This document shows, one piece after another, positions 31,759 to 40,084 of a DNA stretch of 64,000 nucleotides. This DNA is from Limnochordia bacterium (lineage in GTDB: Bacteria; Bacillota; Limnochordia; DUMW01). The stretch's first letter is position 1. Each line of letters starts with the position of its first letter. Under the pieces are notes generated by a model. That model saw only the letters and a program-made list of their open reading frames with translations, was not told where the DNA came from and did not search any database. Made by a program: the position numbers and the translations under genes. Where the stretch lies: NCBI GenBank assembly GCA_023230925.1, contig JALNWK010000011.1:1-64000 (forward strand), read 5' to 3'.

Positions 31759-33015
31759 CTAACGAATTTGCCCTTCACCGAGAATAATATACTTAACCGT
31801 CGTAAGCTCTCTTAGGCCCATGGGACCCCTCGCATGTAGCTTCTGTGTACTAATGCCCATTTCCGCCCCTAGCCCAAATTGCCCTCCATCGGTAAAACGA
31901 GTTGAGGCATTTACATACACTGCCGCGGCATCCACCTCGTGTAGAAACCGGCGGGCAAGGGAGTAATCTTGAGTAATAATGCATTCCGAATGTTGTGTGC
32001 CGTGTACCGTGATATGATCCACCGCCTGCTCAAACCCTTCAACGACCTTAACAGCCAAGATCAAGTCAAGATACTCTGTATCCCAGTCTTCTTCGGTTGC
32101 CGGATGCCAGGTCGGTACAATTTCCACGGCTCTATTACATCCCCGAACTTCAACACCAGCATCACCCAATCTGCGAGCCAATTCAGATAGAAATCTCGGT
32201 GCAATATCCTGATGGACCAACAATGTCTCCACCGCATTACAGACCCCAGGCCGCTGTGTCTTGGCATTGAGAATAATCTCCACAGCCTGTTTCTCATTGG
32301 CCACTCGGTCCACATAAATATGGCAGTTCCCAACTCCGGTAGCAATCACTGGTACCGTAGCGTTCTCCATAACCGTTCTTATTAGTCCTGCTCCACCCCG
32401 GGGAATTAAGACATCAATGTATCTGTCTAGTCGCAGCATGGCTTGAACCCCTGCCCGACTAGGTTCTTCGATTAGCCCAACAGCCCCCTCGGGGATCCCA
32501 CTGGATAGCGCCCCTTGGGTAATCACTTGGGTGATCGCTTTGTTTGATTCTAGCGCCTCCCCGCTTCCCCGCAGCAAGACTGCATTCCCCGACTTAAGAC
32601 ACAATCCCGCTGCATCAACGGTTACATTGGGCCTGGCCTCATAGATAATCCCGATTACCCCTAAAGGCACCCGCATACGGCCAATTTCCAGACCATTGGG
32701 TCGTTTCCACATCTGCTCAATCTCACCAACAGGATCCGGCAACATGGCTACTTCCCGCAGCCCTATCGCCATATCGTTAATCCGTTGGAGGGTTAGCATC
32801 AATCGATCCAGTAGCGCACCTGAAATGCCCTTTTCCTTAGCACAGGCTACATCTTGTTCATTGGCAGCAAGGATCTCCTGCGCACCATCCAATAGGGCAT
32901 CGGCCATGGCCAACAGGGCCTCATCCTTCTTCTTGCTAGACAAGGACGCTAATACCCGACTTGCTTCCTTAGCCTTCTGGGCTTTACTCTCTACATAACT
33001 AACAATATCAGACAC
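31759..33015 (-). CDS. proA: gamma-glutamyl phosphate reductase
   Basis: 418 residues from GTG 33015, preceded by GAGGGGGC; the open frame continues 79 residues further into the preceding gene and is not coding there. ProA reduces gamma-glutamyl phosphate to the semialdehyde in proline synthesis. Motifs: GVIGIIYEARPNVTVDAAGL, GNAVLLRGSGEA and the catalytic cysteine in QRPGVCNAVETLL. No proB is adjacent, so the kinase must be elsewhere. The gene starts one base after the aminotransferase stop. Confidence 0.95.
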   Translation of the reverse strand: MSDIVSYVESKAQKAKEASRVLASLSSKKKDEALLAMADALLDGAQEILAANEQDVACAKEKGISGALLDRLMLTLQRINDMAIGLREVAMLPDPVGEIEQMWKRPNGLEIGRMRVPLGVIGIIYEARPNVTVDAAGLCLKSGNAVLLRGSGEALESNKAITQVITQGALSSGIPEGAVGLIEEPSRAGVQAMLRLDRYIDVLIPRGGAGLIRTVMENATVPVIATGVGNCHIYVDRVANEKQAVEIILNAKTQRPGVCNAVETLLVHQDIAPRFLSELARRLGDAGVEVRGCNRAVEIVPTWHPATEEDWDTEYLDLILAVKVVEGFEQAVDHITVHGTQHSECIITQDYSLARRFLHEVDAAAVYVNASTRFTDGGQFGLGAEMGISTQKLHARGPMGLRELTTVKYIILGEGQIR

Positions 33016-33016
33016 G

Positions 33017-34210
33017 TTAAGCCCCCTCACCACTGGCACATTTACGTAAGCTATTGTTCTCAACAAAACGCCCGATGCGTTCAAGGGCCTCTTTGATCTC
33101 ATCAATACTGGCAGCATAGGAACAACGTACAAAGCCTTCCCCGCTTGATCCAAAGGCTGTTCCCGGGACCACTGCCACCTTCTCCTGTTTGAGAAGCTGC
33201 TCACAGAAAGTCTCCGCATCAAGCCCTGTACTCCTAACTGAAGGGAATACATAAAACGCCCCCTGGGGCATAGAGCACTCTAGGCCAACCTCATTGAGTC
33301 CTTTAACGATCAATCTGCGACGCTCATTGTACTCCTGGCGCATGGCGGCCTTTTCCCTATGACAATTCCTCAAAGCTTCGATTGCCGCCTTTTGACTGGT
33401 AATCGGGGCACAAAGCATGGTATACTGATGAATCTTGTTCATCCCTTTGATCACGTCGGTGCGCCCAAGGGCGTACCCGATTCGCCACCCGGTCATCGCA
33501 TAGGTTTTGGAGAAGCCGTTTAGGACAATCGCCCGTTCCCTCATACCCGGCATTTGGGCTATACTGGTGTACTTGCCATCGTATACCAATTCTGAGTAGA
33601 TCTCATCGGTAATCACTAAGAGATCGTACTTGACGGCGACTCTAGCAATATCCGCCAAGCAATGACTTGTTAGGACTGTTCCAGTGGGATTGTTAGGAGA
33701 ACACAGCAAAACTGCTTTCGTACGCTCGTTAATCGCCTTCTCTAGTTCGTCTACCCTTAACTGGAAACCATCCTCCATGGTTGTGGGAATAGTGCGGGGG
33801 ACCCCACCCGCCAAGATCACCGTCGGCTGATAAGAGACATAGCAGGGTTCCGCCATGATCACCTCATCGCCCGGAGTAAGAATAGTCCGCATCAATAAAT
33901 CAAGGGCCTCACTTACACCTACCGTGACGATAATTTCTTCCTTAGGGTTGTATCTCATCCCCATGTTTTCGTACCAATAATCACTGATCGCATTCCGTAG
34001 CTCGAGCAACCCTTGATTTGACGTGTACATGGTATATCCTTCTTTGAGGGAATGAAGAGCCGCTTCCCGAATCCGCCAAGGCGTCACAAAGTCCGGTTCG
34101 CCGATCCCAAGGGAAACCACATCGTCCATGTCCGCCACAAGGTCAAAAAAACGTCTAATCCCCGATGGGGCCAAAGATTTTATTACAGGAGAGACGAAAT
34201 CCCGGTTCAT
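33017..34210 (-). CDS. class I/II PLP-dependent aminotransferase
   Basis: 397 residues, fold-type I aspartate aminotransferase family. SLGIGEPDFVTPW at the N-terminus, SPNNPTGTVL, DEIYSELVYDG and the PLP lysine in FSKTYAMTGWRIGYA are visible. It resembles PatA-type and aromatic aminotransferases; the amino donor is not predictable. Its ATG overlaps the TGA of the Lrp regulator by four bases (ATGA), so the two are co-translated and the regulator probably responds to an amino acid this enzyme handles. Confidence 0.92.
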   Translation of the reverse strand: MNRDFVSPVIKSLAPSGIRRFFDLVADMDDVVSLGIGEPDFVTPWRIREAALHSLKEGYTMYTSNQGLLELRNAISDYWYENMGMRYNPKEEIIVTVGVSEALDLLMRTILTPGDEVIMAEPCYVSYQPTVILAGGVPRTIPTTMEDGFQLRVDELEKAINERTKAVLLCSPNNPTGTVLTSHCLADIARVAVKYDLLVITDEIYSELVYDGKYTSIAQMPGMRERAIVLNGFSKTYAMTGWRIGYALGRTDVIKGMNKIHQYTMLCAPITSQKAAIEALRNCHREKAAMRQEYNERRRLIVKGLNEVGLECSMPQGAFYVFPSVRSTGLDAETFCEQLLKQEKVAVVPGTAFGSSGEGFVRCSYAASIDEIKEALERIGRFVENNSLRKCASGEGA

Positions 34211-34689
34211 GGTGACACCGCCATTCTCTTCGGTTTCGTCTTCCCGTCCAAGATGACACCCTCTTGCTTGTATTTCTTTAGGACAAAGTACGTCACAGTG
34301 CTCTTAACCCGGTCGATCGTCGCCAATTTAGTGGATACAAAATGGGCCACTTCCCTAATGTCACGGCCTTCGACAAATACCGATAAATCATAGCTTCCTG
34401 ACATCAAGTACAATGCTCGTACCTCAGGAAAGTTGTAGATCCTTTCGGCAATATCATCAAAACCCACATCACGCTCGGGTTCTACTTGAACGGCAATCAT
34501 CGCTTCGACTAAATCGTCATCAACCTTTTCCCAGTTGACTAACGCATGGTACTTAACTATTATCCCCTGTTCTTCCATCTGGGCGATTTGATCTATAACC
34601 TCATCCTCTGTCAGGTCAAGCATAGTTGCTATATCCTTAGGAGAGACTCGGTTATCCTGCTCTAATATTTCAAGGATCCTCTTATTCAA
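34207..34689 (-). CDS. Lrp/AsnC-family regulator
   Basis: 160 residues. An N-terminal helix-turn-helix (about 1-55, with RVSPKDIATMLDLTEDEVI) is followed by an effector-binding RAM domain (about 65-145, MIAVQVEPERDVG and VRALYLMSGSYDLSVFVEG). It starts at TTG 34689 with only a weak GGTGG site. Family members sense amino acids and usually act on neighbouring genes; the overlapping aminotransferase is the obvious target. Confidence 0.92.
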   Translation of the reverse strand: MNKRILEILEQDNRVSPKDIATMLDLTEDEVIDQIAQMEEQGIIVKYHALVNWEKVDDDLVEAMIAVQVEPERDVGFDDIAERIYNFPEVRALYLMSGSYDLSVFVEGRDIREVAHFVSTKLATIDRVKSTVTYFVLKKYKQEGVILDGKTKPKRMAVSP

Positions 34690-34727
34690 ACCACCACATC
34701 CATTCTGACCTTGGGTTTTTGTTTATC

Positions 34728-34736
34728 ATTATAACA
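34728..34736 (-). promoter_or_regulatory. extended -10 promoter element before the Lrp gene
   Basis: On the minus strand TGTTATAAT combines a TGn extension with a perfect TATAAT, about 40 bases before the Lrp start. No good -35 is seen, which an extended -10 can tolerate. Confidence 0.5.
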
Positions 34737-34739
34737 CAT

Positions 34740-35250
34740 GGGCAACCGATTACCACAGTAGATTACGCAGGTCAAGGAGATTTTGTTAATCAGATTAAGG
34801 GAAATACAAAAAACGAAGGAAAGCCAAATCAGAACGTCCATAGAGCAACTAATCCCCAAGCGTTACAGCACTTAGAGTTGGAAACTCCAACTACATGTTC
34901 AATAGCGACGTTTCTCGACCATTAATCGAATGTTGCAACACTGTTGTGGCTTGCGATGCCCATGGCCAAAATGGATTGGGTGATCTGGAGGGTTTGCAAC
35001 CTAGCCTATCGAGTTTCTAACAAATTGATTGTTGCAGACACAGTACTGTGTCCGACAAAGACTACCTACGTACCCATGGCTCTGAATTTGGCGTAGAAAC
35101 AACAGTGTTGGAAGTAGGCCAAGACAATCGTTAAGCTGAAATGGTAGAAAACAGCGTTTTAGTTACCAATCCGATCAGTCGGTTCCGAAGTAATGCAAAC
35201 ACCTCGGGATGGATTTCCATAGTACGGTATGGTCTTTTGAAAAAGACCAC
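34740..35250. other. 500-base intergenic region without a recognised gene
   Basis: No coding frame here resembles a known protein. It holds a perfect 16-base palindrome (GACACAGT/ACTGTGTC, 35037-35052), a small GTTGGA/TCCAAC hairpin, and a 46-codon ATG frame (34956-35096) without clear homology. It may be decayed sequence. Confidence 0.4.
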
Positions 35251-35252
35251 TT

Positions 35253-35279
35253 CAAAATGAGCGGGGTTAATCCCCGCTC
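35253..35279 (-). terminator. intrinsic terminator after the SDR gene
   Basis: GAGCGGGG and CCCCGCTC (35259-35279) form a perfect 8-base stem with a 5-base loop, three bases after the SDR stop and followed on the minus strand by ATTTTG. Confidence 0.7.
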
Positions 35280-35281
35280 GC

Positions 35282-36067
35282 TTATGATGAGAGGAAGCCG
35301 CCATCGACAGGAATAATGGTACCCTGCACATAGCTGGCCAAATCTGAAGCGAGGAATAGCGCGACCCGGGCCACCTCATCCGGCTGGCCCCAACGATTGA
35401 GGGCTAGTCGGTTCTGAAAGTCATAACCGGTCTTAATCAAGTCCAGTTTTATCTTTTGGATCGCTTGCTTGATTAACCGGGTCGTCCCAGGTGTTTTGAT
35501 CGCACCTGGAAGAATACAATTGACCCGAAAGTTGTGCCGACCATAGTCCCGGGCTAGAGCCCGGGTAAGGGCCAATACCCCTGCTTTGCTTACGCTGTAG
35601 GTGACTAGATCCTTTTTGAAGGGTAGGATCGCCTCGATGGACGAGACGTTGATGATAATGCCACCTTTTTTCCTAGCGCGTCCGATGAAGCCCTGACACA
35701 TCCACAGGACTGATTCCAGGTTGATGGCAAAGGTCTGCCGCAGAAAGTCCTCGTCAATATCTAAAAAGTCCTTAGCCGGGTATACCCCCGCATTATTAAT
35801 AATCACATCGGGTAGAGCATCATCGTCTAGGCTTTCCCAAAACTCATCAATCTGTTTTTTACTAGTCAGGTCAATTGGATACACAGAAGCTGCCGGCAAC
35901 AGGTTTTGTTTAATCTCCCCCAAACCATCCCGATTAATATCCAAAAGCAGAACTTGGGCCTGTGCATCAGCGAAACGTAGTGCGATCGCTCTACCGATTC
36001 CCGAAGAAGCACCTGTGACTAGAACCTTCTTCCCTTCCATTTGGAGAAGCTGTGACGTTGGTATCAT
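35282..36067 (-). CDS. short-chain dehydrogenase/reductase (SDR)
   Basis: 261 residues from ATG 36067 (a GTG at 36076 is the alternative). Classical SDR: cofactor motif TGASSGIG (18-25), NNAG near 92, catalytic serine in NVSSIEA, and Tyr157/Lys161 in YSVSKAG. The C-terminus PVDGGFLSS is typical. It probably oxidises a sugar or polyol. It lies downstream of a LacI regulator with a candidate operator in between. Confidence 0.9.
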   Translation of the reverse strand: MIPTSQLLQMEGKKVLVTGASSGIGRAIALRFADAQAQVLLLDINRDGLGEIKQNLLPAASVYPIDLTSKKQIDEFWESLDDDALPDVIINNAGVYPAKDFLDIDEDFLRQTFAINLESVLWMCQGFIGRARKKGGIIINVSSIEAILPFKKDLVTYSVSKAGVLALTRALARDYGRHNFRVNCILPGAIKTPGTTRLIKQAIQKIKLDLIKTGYDFQNRLALNRWGQPDEVARVALFLASDLASYVQGTIIPVDGGFLSS

Positions 36068-36146
36068 TTCATCCACCCCGTTTTAGTATTGCTAAATAAA
36101 GAAGATGATAGCACTTCGGATCTGGGTAGATGAGCTTTCTGCAAAG

Positions 36147-36156
36147 AAAACGTTTA
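36147..36156. promoter_or_regulatory. LacI/CcpA-type operator candidate
   Basis: AAAACGTTTA contains the palindromic core AAACGTTT, with the central CG typical of LacI-family and cre sites. It overlaps the stop of the LacI gene and sits about 80 bases before the SDR start. Confidence 0.35.
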
Positions 36157-37188
36157 TGTTCGAGCTCCACAAGAGCCCCTAATCACAAGCTCTACAGGAA
36201 GACAGGTCTTAGTGTAATATTCCTGCCCGGTATCGATACATCTTAGTAACTGCCGTACAGCCACCCGTCCCATTTCCCTTTTGGGGATACGCACGGTGGT
36301 AAGGGGTGGATCCGTCTGACTTGCACCATAGATATCATCTATTCCTACAATACCAATATTTTGCGGCACTTGCAAGCCCAAACGCATTACCGGCCCCAAC
36401 ACGTTTAGGGCTACTTTATCGCTAATGCAGATAATCCCCTCCGGGGGATTGCTCAAGCTAAGTAAATATTCCGCTTCTGCCTGTCCTTTGGTTGCGCCCC
36501 GGGATATCTTCTGACAAATGTACTGTTCCTCGGGTTTTACCCCATAATCCATCATCGCGGCTAGGAAACCATAAAATCTTTCGTTCAAGGGCTTGTACTT
36601 CCTCGAACCCTGGATAATGGCAAGGCGCCTTTTTCCTAGCCTTAGAAGATGCTGCGTGGCCAGATACCCGGCCCGGAAATTATCAGCCACGATACTACTG
36701 ACCGTACCAAAAGCAGAAGGCTCCGGTAAGTGATTGTCCACTAGAACCACCGGATGACCCAAGGCTACGATCTCTTGAACCGTCGAATCTGCCAAATCCC
36801 CTCCACCAAGTCCGATGATCCCGGCAAGGTTGCGCCCACGGAGGTTGTTTGGGATCACAGTCTCCCCCTTTATCGTAGGCAATACCACAAGTAACATGCC
36901 AAAGCCGAGACGTCGTGCCTCTTCTTCTACCCCAGCCATAATCTCGCTGCAGAATGGATCTGCAAACAGGGGCACCGGTAGCTCCTCCACCACAAGGGCC
37001 AACATCTGCGCAGCAGTATCCTTGTTGGAGCCTTCATGGATATAGCCAAGTTCATCGGCCACCGCAAGTACATGCTGACGTGTGCTTGCGGAAATGCTTC
37101 CCTTATTGTTTAGCACCATGGAAACTGTGGCCGCGGAAACCCCCGCAGCCTTGGCCACATCAACGATCCGAACCCGGGATGGTTTCAT
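36154..37188 (-). CDS. LacI-family transcriptional regulator
   Basis: 344 residues from ATG 37188, six bases after GAGGTG. The N-terminal helix-turn-helix and hinge are clear: VRIVDVAKAAGVSAATVS, then STRQHVLAVADELGY. The C-terminal periplasmic-binding-like domain (about 60-340) should bind a sugar; GIVGIDDIYGASQTDPPLT is typical. Between the GH116 and SDR genes and co-directional with them, it probably controls this carbohydrate region. Confidence 0.94.
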   Translation of the reverse strand: MKPSRVRIVDVAKAAGVSAATVSMVLNNKGSISASTRQHVLAVADELGYIHEGSNKDTAAQMLALVVEELPVPLFADPFCSEIMAGVEEEARRLGFGMLLVVLPTIKGETVIPNNLRGRNLAGIIGLGGGDLADSTVQEIVALGHPVVLVDNHLPEPSAFGTVSSIVADNFRAGYLATQHLLRLGKRRLAIIQGSRKYKPLNERFYGFLAAMMDYGVKPEEQYICQKISRGATKGQAEAEYLLSLSNPPEGIICISDKVALNVLGPVMRLGLQVPQNIGIVGIDDIYGASQTDPPLTTVRIPKREMGRVAVRQLLRCIDTGQEYYTKTCLPVELVIRGSCGART

Positions 37189-37204
37189 AGAAAACACCTC
37201 TTTA

Positions 37205-37234
37205 GCCTATGGGGGGGATAACCCCCCCCTAGGC
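37205..37234 (-). terminator. strong hairpin between GH116 and lacI
   Basis: GCCTA and TAGGC flank a run of seven G paired with C, around an ATAA loop, immediately after the GH116 stop. There is no T-tract, so it may terminate inefficiently or stabilise the 3' end. Confidence 0.5.
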
Positions 37235-37253
37235 CAGACTATCTTTCACCAAG

Positions 37254-39905
37254 TCATACCGTCTGCGATATTTCTATATACTGTCCTGCATTCACCATAA
37301 GTGGTTTATCAAACTGGACGGATTTCCCTTGTAATGTCGAGCGCATAGGCTTCCCGTCACAGGAGACATTGCATGGTCCCTCGGTCAGGCCATCAAGTGT
37401 CAGGGAGCTCAGTTCTATACTGCCATGAGCAACTCTAAGGCAGAATCGACGGCCGGTATCAGTAATGACCTGACTGAACCGTCCCCAAGCTATTCCCGTA
37501 GACCAGAAGCTTTGAAACTCCTCGCCTTGATAACACGGAGCAAAGCCCATGGTTCCCTTGGGCATACTATAGGTGAACCCAGATAAGGCCAACAGCACCG
37601 ACCAGCTAGCCATAGCCCGCACATAGTGATGTCCGCACTCCAACTCATCCCATGGGTTACGATTAAACCCCGCGTACCTGTCCCGGACAGTTTTCACAAC
37701 CTCTAGTCCTTCTTCTATCCAGCCCTCATAAATCAGATGGGCGGCTACCTGATATTCAATCCCCGTCCACACCTCATCGGAATAAACAAAGGGAATGGCA
37801 GGCCTACCTCCCTTGGGCCAAGAGCAAAGTAATAACCCTCCTTCATTATTCAGAGCGTAAACCCTTTGCACATTGTCAAACTCGGCAAGATCCGAGCGGA
37901 AATTATGGCGGTAAATTGAATGAACCGCCTCCTTGACTCTGTCTTGGTCAAGGAGGTAGCCAAGACCAGCCACATGGGCACATAGTTGACCAAGTAGTTG
38001 ATCCGAGAGGCACCCATCCCCATATTGATACTTGGGCATCAAGTCCTGATTCAGACTTGCCCCTACCCCATCCGGTGCACTCTTACAGGCACAGGTTACC
38101 AAGGGCGTCTGCAAGTGTTCCGGAACAGTAAGTCCTTCCAGGACCTCTACCTTTTGTCTATAGTACTCACCGTTCCAAAGCTCCTCGTCTACTCGTTTTC
38201 TGCCCTTTTCAAAGATGCTCCGGTACTCCTGCGCCCTATCCTCTTCGCCGAGATACCGCGCCATTTCCTCACAGGCCCGGAGTGCCCCTAGATACATCGC
38301 CGTTGTCATCGTATTCGGTCCGTAAAACTCGATATCATAGGTGTTATGCTGCTGCCCTTCCATTACACCGTCCTTGTTTGGATCCCAAACGGAATCAAAG
38401 GGGCGGGCGTTGTCCGGTGTGATGTTCCATGCGTACTCCAAGGCTAGTTTTATCTTTGGCCAGAGTTCCTTAAGAAAGGAGTCATCACCGGATAGCTGCC
38501 AATCCCGATAGGCCTGGATAATCGCTCCCATTTGACCATCAGCACAGGGTTTAAATTCCCAGATTTCGGCTCCCCTTGGAATCCTGGTCCGAAAACCCAT
38601 ATGCCCCCGGGAGCAGGTATTATACAGAAACTCGGTACGCCGCATATCTCGCTCCAACTCTGGAAATAGGAAGGCTAAGGCTTGCTCGTAATTCCATACA
38701 TGGGTGCAGTTGCCATGGCAACACCCTTCCCGATCGGAGCAGCCCTCCCAGCCATAGAAGCTTCCGTCTTCCAGTCGGAAGCACGTCTGGGTACGCAAAG
38801 TGCTGATCTGGCTGGTAATCGCATCGAGAATATAACTAGGTAACGTACTGTTCCAGATCGCATCATTCCAGGCAGAAGTGGCTTCCCGCAATCTCTCGAA
38901 ATGCTTGACTGTGTAAATTGCGGCATCCCAAGCATCGGTAAACTGCTTTGCCACATATTTTTTCAACTTGCTGTGTTTTTCGTCCCCGGGGATCGCAAAG
39001 TGTAAGGGATTTCTCATGTTGGGGAAATGCCAACTGAGTAATATTGGTAGGGTCACTTCTTCCTTTGGTTCTAAGGAGGCATGCAGGACCATGGAGGATA
39101 TATCGCCTTGATGTCTAGGTGACTTTTCCGCATCTAGCCGTTCGTTGATCCTACCATCGGTGGAAAAATCGTCCCAGAACAGATGACAGGCATCCCACCA
39201 TCCTCCTCGGTACCAACGAGTGGTAGCACTAATATCCTGCCAGGTTGTTGCTAAAGCAAGACTTCCGTTCCGGGGATCATCTGCGGCACCTTGGGGATTG
39301 CTAAAGAAAAGCCCCTGGGCGCAATTTGTGCGTCGATACTCATTAATACTACCCCGGCAATCATATCCCCCATCCCTTTGGTGTGCGGGAATAAAGTTGG
39401 ATAGACTAACAGCTAAGGAGATATCCACCGGAGCGGTGTGAGGATTTTTGATCTTCCACATAAAAATGGCAACAGGCAGTGAGCTATCATCCACATTGTG
39501 GGGAATTAGGGGATTAAATGCCGTAAGGGCCACTTCCACCGGCATCTTTCCATCGATAAATTCAAGGTTAGCAATGGGATATTGGCCGGCGAACTTCACC
39601 TCGTCGAAGCGACTGACTCCCGAAAGCTGGGCCTGGGGCAGGCCGTGGGCCCTAGTATATGGCGGTAGCAGTCTTCTTTCTAGCAGCTTTGCCACTGGTG
39701 CCTGCCCCTTGGCCTGGGCCCACAGGGCAAAGAAGGCGAAGGGTGGTACGTTTCCCTTATCGGGATGATCGAAGATCTCCCAATCCTTTAGCTCTCCCCG
39801 CCCCCCAATACTGATCGTTCCCGTCCCAATTCCTCCTAAGGGGAAAGCAATCTGTGATAGAGCCTTACCAGTAAATACGCGCGGCTGTTGTTGTACAGTA
39901 ATCAT
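37254..39905 (-). CDS. GH116 family glycoside hydrolase (GBA2-like, DUF608)
   Basis: 883 residues with no signal peptide, so intracellular. Family GH116 includes beta-glucosidases, beta-xylosidases and the human bile-acid glucosylceramidase GBA2. The N-terminal beta-sandwich (about 10-330; start IAFPLGGIGTGTISIGGRG) precedes an (alpha/alpha)6 catalytic domain (about 370-800) with HGNCTHVWNYEQALAFLFPE, FDSVWDPNKDGVMEGQQHNT and WDELECGHHYVRAM. Bacterial members such as that of Thermoanaerobacterium cleave beta-glucosides with retention. Start ATG 39905 follows GGGGG. Its substrate may be related to the neighbouring beta-glucan synthase, but this is inference. Confidence 0.92.
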   Translation of the reverse strand: MITVQQQPRVFTGKALSQIAFPLGGIGTGTISIGGRGELKDWEIFDHPDKGNVPPFAFFALWAQAKGQAPVAKLLERRLLPPYTRAHGLPQAQLSGVSRFDEVKFAGQYPIANLEFIDGKMPVEVALTAFNPLIPHNVDDSSLPVAIFMWKIKNPHTAPVDISLAVSLSNFIPAHQRDGGYDCRGSINEYRRTNCAQGLFFSNPQGAADDPRNGSLALATTWQDISATTRWYRGGWWDACHLFWDDFSTDGRINERLDAEKSPRHQGDISSMVLHASLEPKEEVTLPILLSWHFPNMRNPLHFAIPGDEKHSKLKKYVAKQFTDAWDAAIYTVKHFERLREATSAWNDAIWNSTLPSYILDAITSQISTLRTQTCFRLEDGSFYGWEGCSDREGCCHGNCTHVWNYEQALAFLFPELERDMRRTEFLYNTCSRGHMGFRTRIPRGAEIWEFKPCADGQMGAIIQAYRDWQLSGDDSFLKELWPKIKLALEYAWNITPDNARPFDSVWDPNKDGVMEGQQHNTYDIEFYGPNTMTTAMYLGALRACEEMARYLGEEDRAQEYRSIFEKGRKRVDEELWNGEYYRQKVEVLEGLTVPEHLQTPLVTCACKSAPDGVGASLNQDLMPKYQYGDGCLSDQLLGQLCAHVAGLGYLLDQDRVKEAVHSIYRHNFRSDLAEFDNVQRVYALNNEGGLLLCSWPKGGRPAIPFVYSDEVWTGIEYQVAAHLIYEGWIEEGLEVVKTVRDRYAGFNRNPWDELECGHHYVRAMASWSVLLALSGFTYSMPKGTMGFAPCYQGEEFQSFWSTGIAWGRFSQVITDTGRRFCLRVAHGSIELSSLTLDGLTEGPCNVSCDGKPMRSTLQGKSVQFDKPLMVNAGQYIEISQTV

Positions 39906-39935
39906 TCATAAACCCCCTGTCCCGGTTCTTTTACC

Positions 39936-39974
39936 CATGGTTACTGATTAACAACCATGAAATGTTTACTAAAC
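39936..39974. promoter_or_regulatory. inverted repeats upstream of GH116
   Basis: Two symmetrical elements lie before the GH116 gene: CATGGTT/AACCATG (39936-39959, 10-base loop) and GTTTACTAAAC (39964-39974), an 11-base palindrome resembling LacI-family operators. No clear promoter boxes could be assigned nearby. Confidence 0.35.
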
Positions 39975-40084
39975 TATTCATTTCATTACTTCGCTCTTCT
40001 ACTCGGGATTCCTTCCAGAACAGGAGGCTATTTACAAAGCACTTATCCGCAAGAGTTTTACCTAGCTCCAGTGAACTATTTACC

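Noticed and set aside
33016..33252. N-terminal extension of ProA
   Set aside because: The added residues are read from the aminotransferase gene in another frame and do not match ProA.
34956..35096. 46-codon frame in the gene-free region before the SDR gene
   Set aside because: No ribosome site and no resemblance to a known protein; likely chance.
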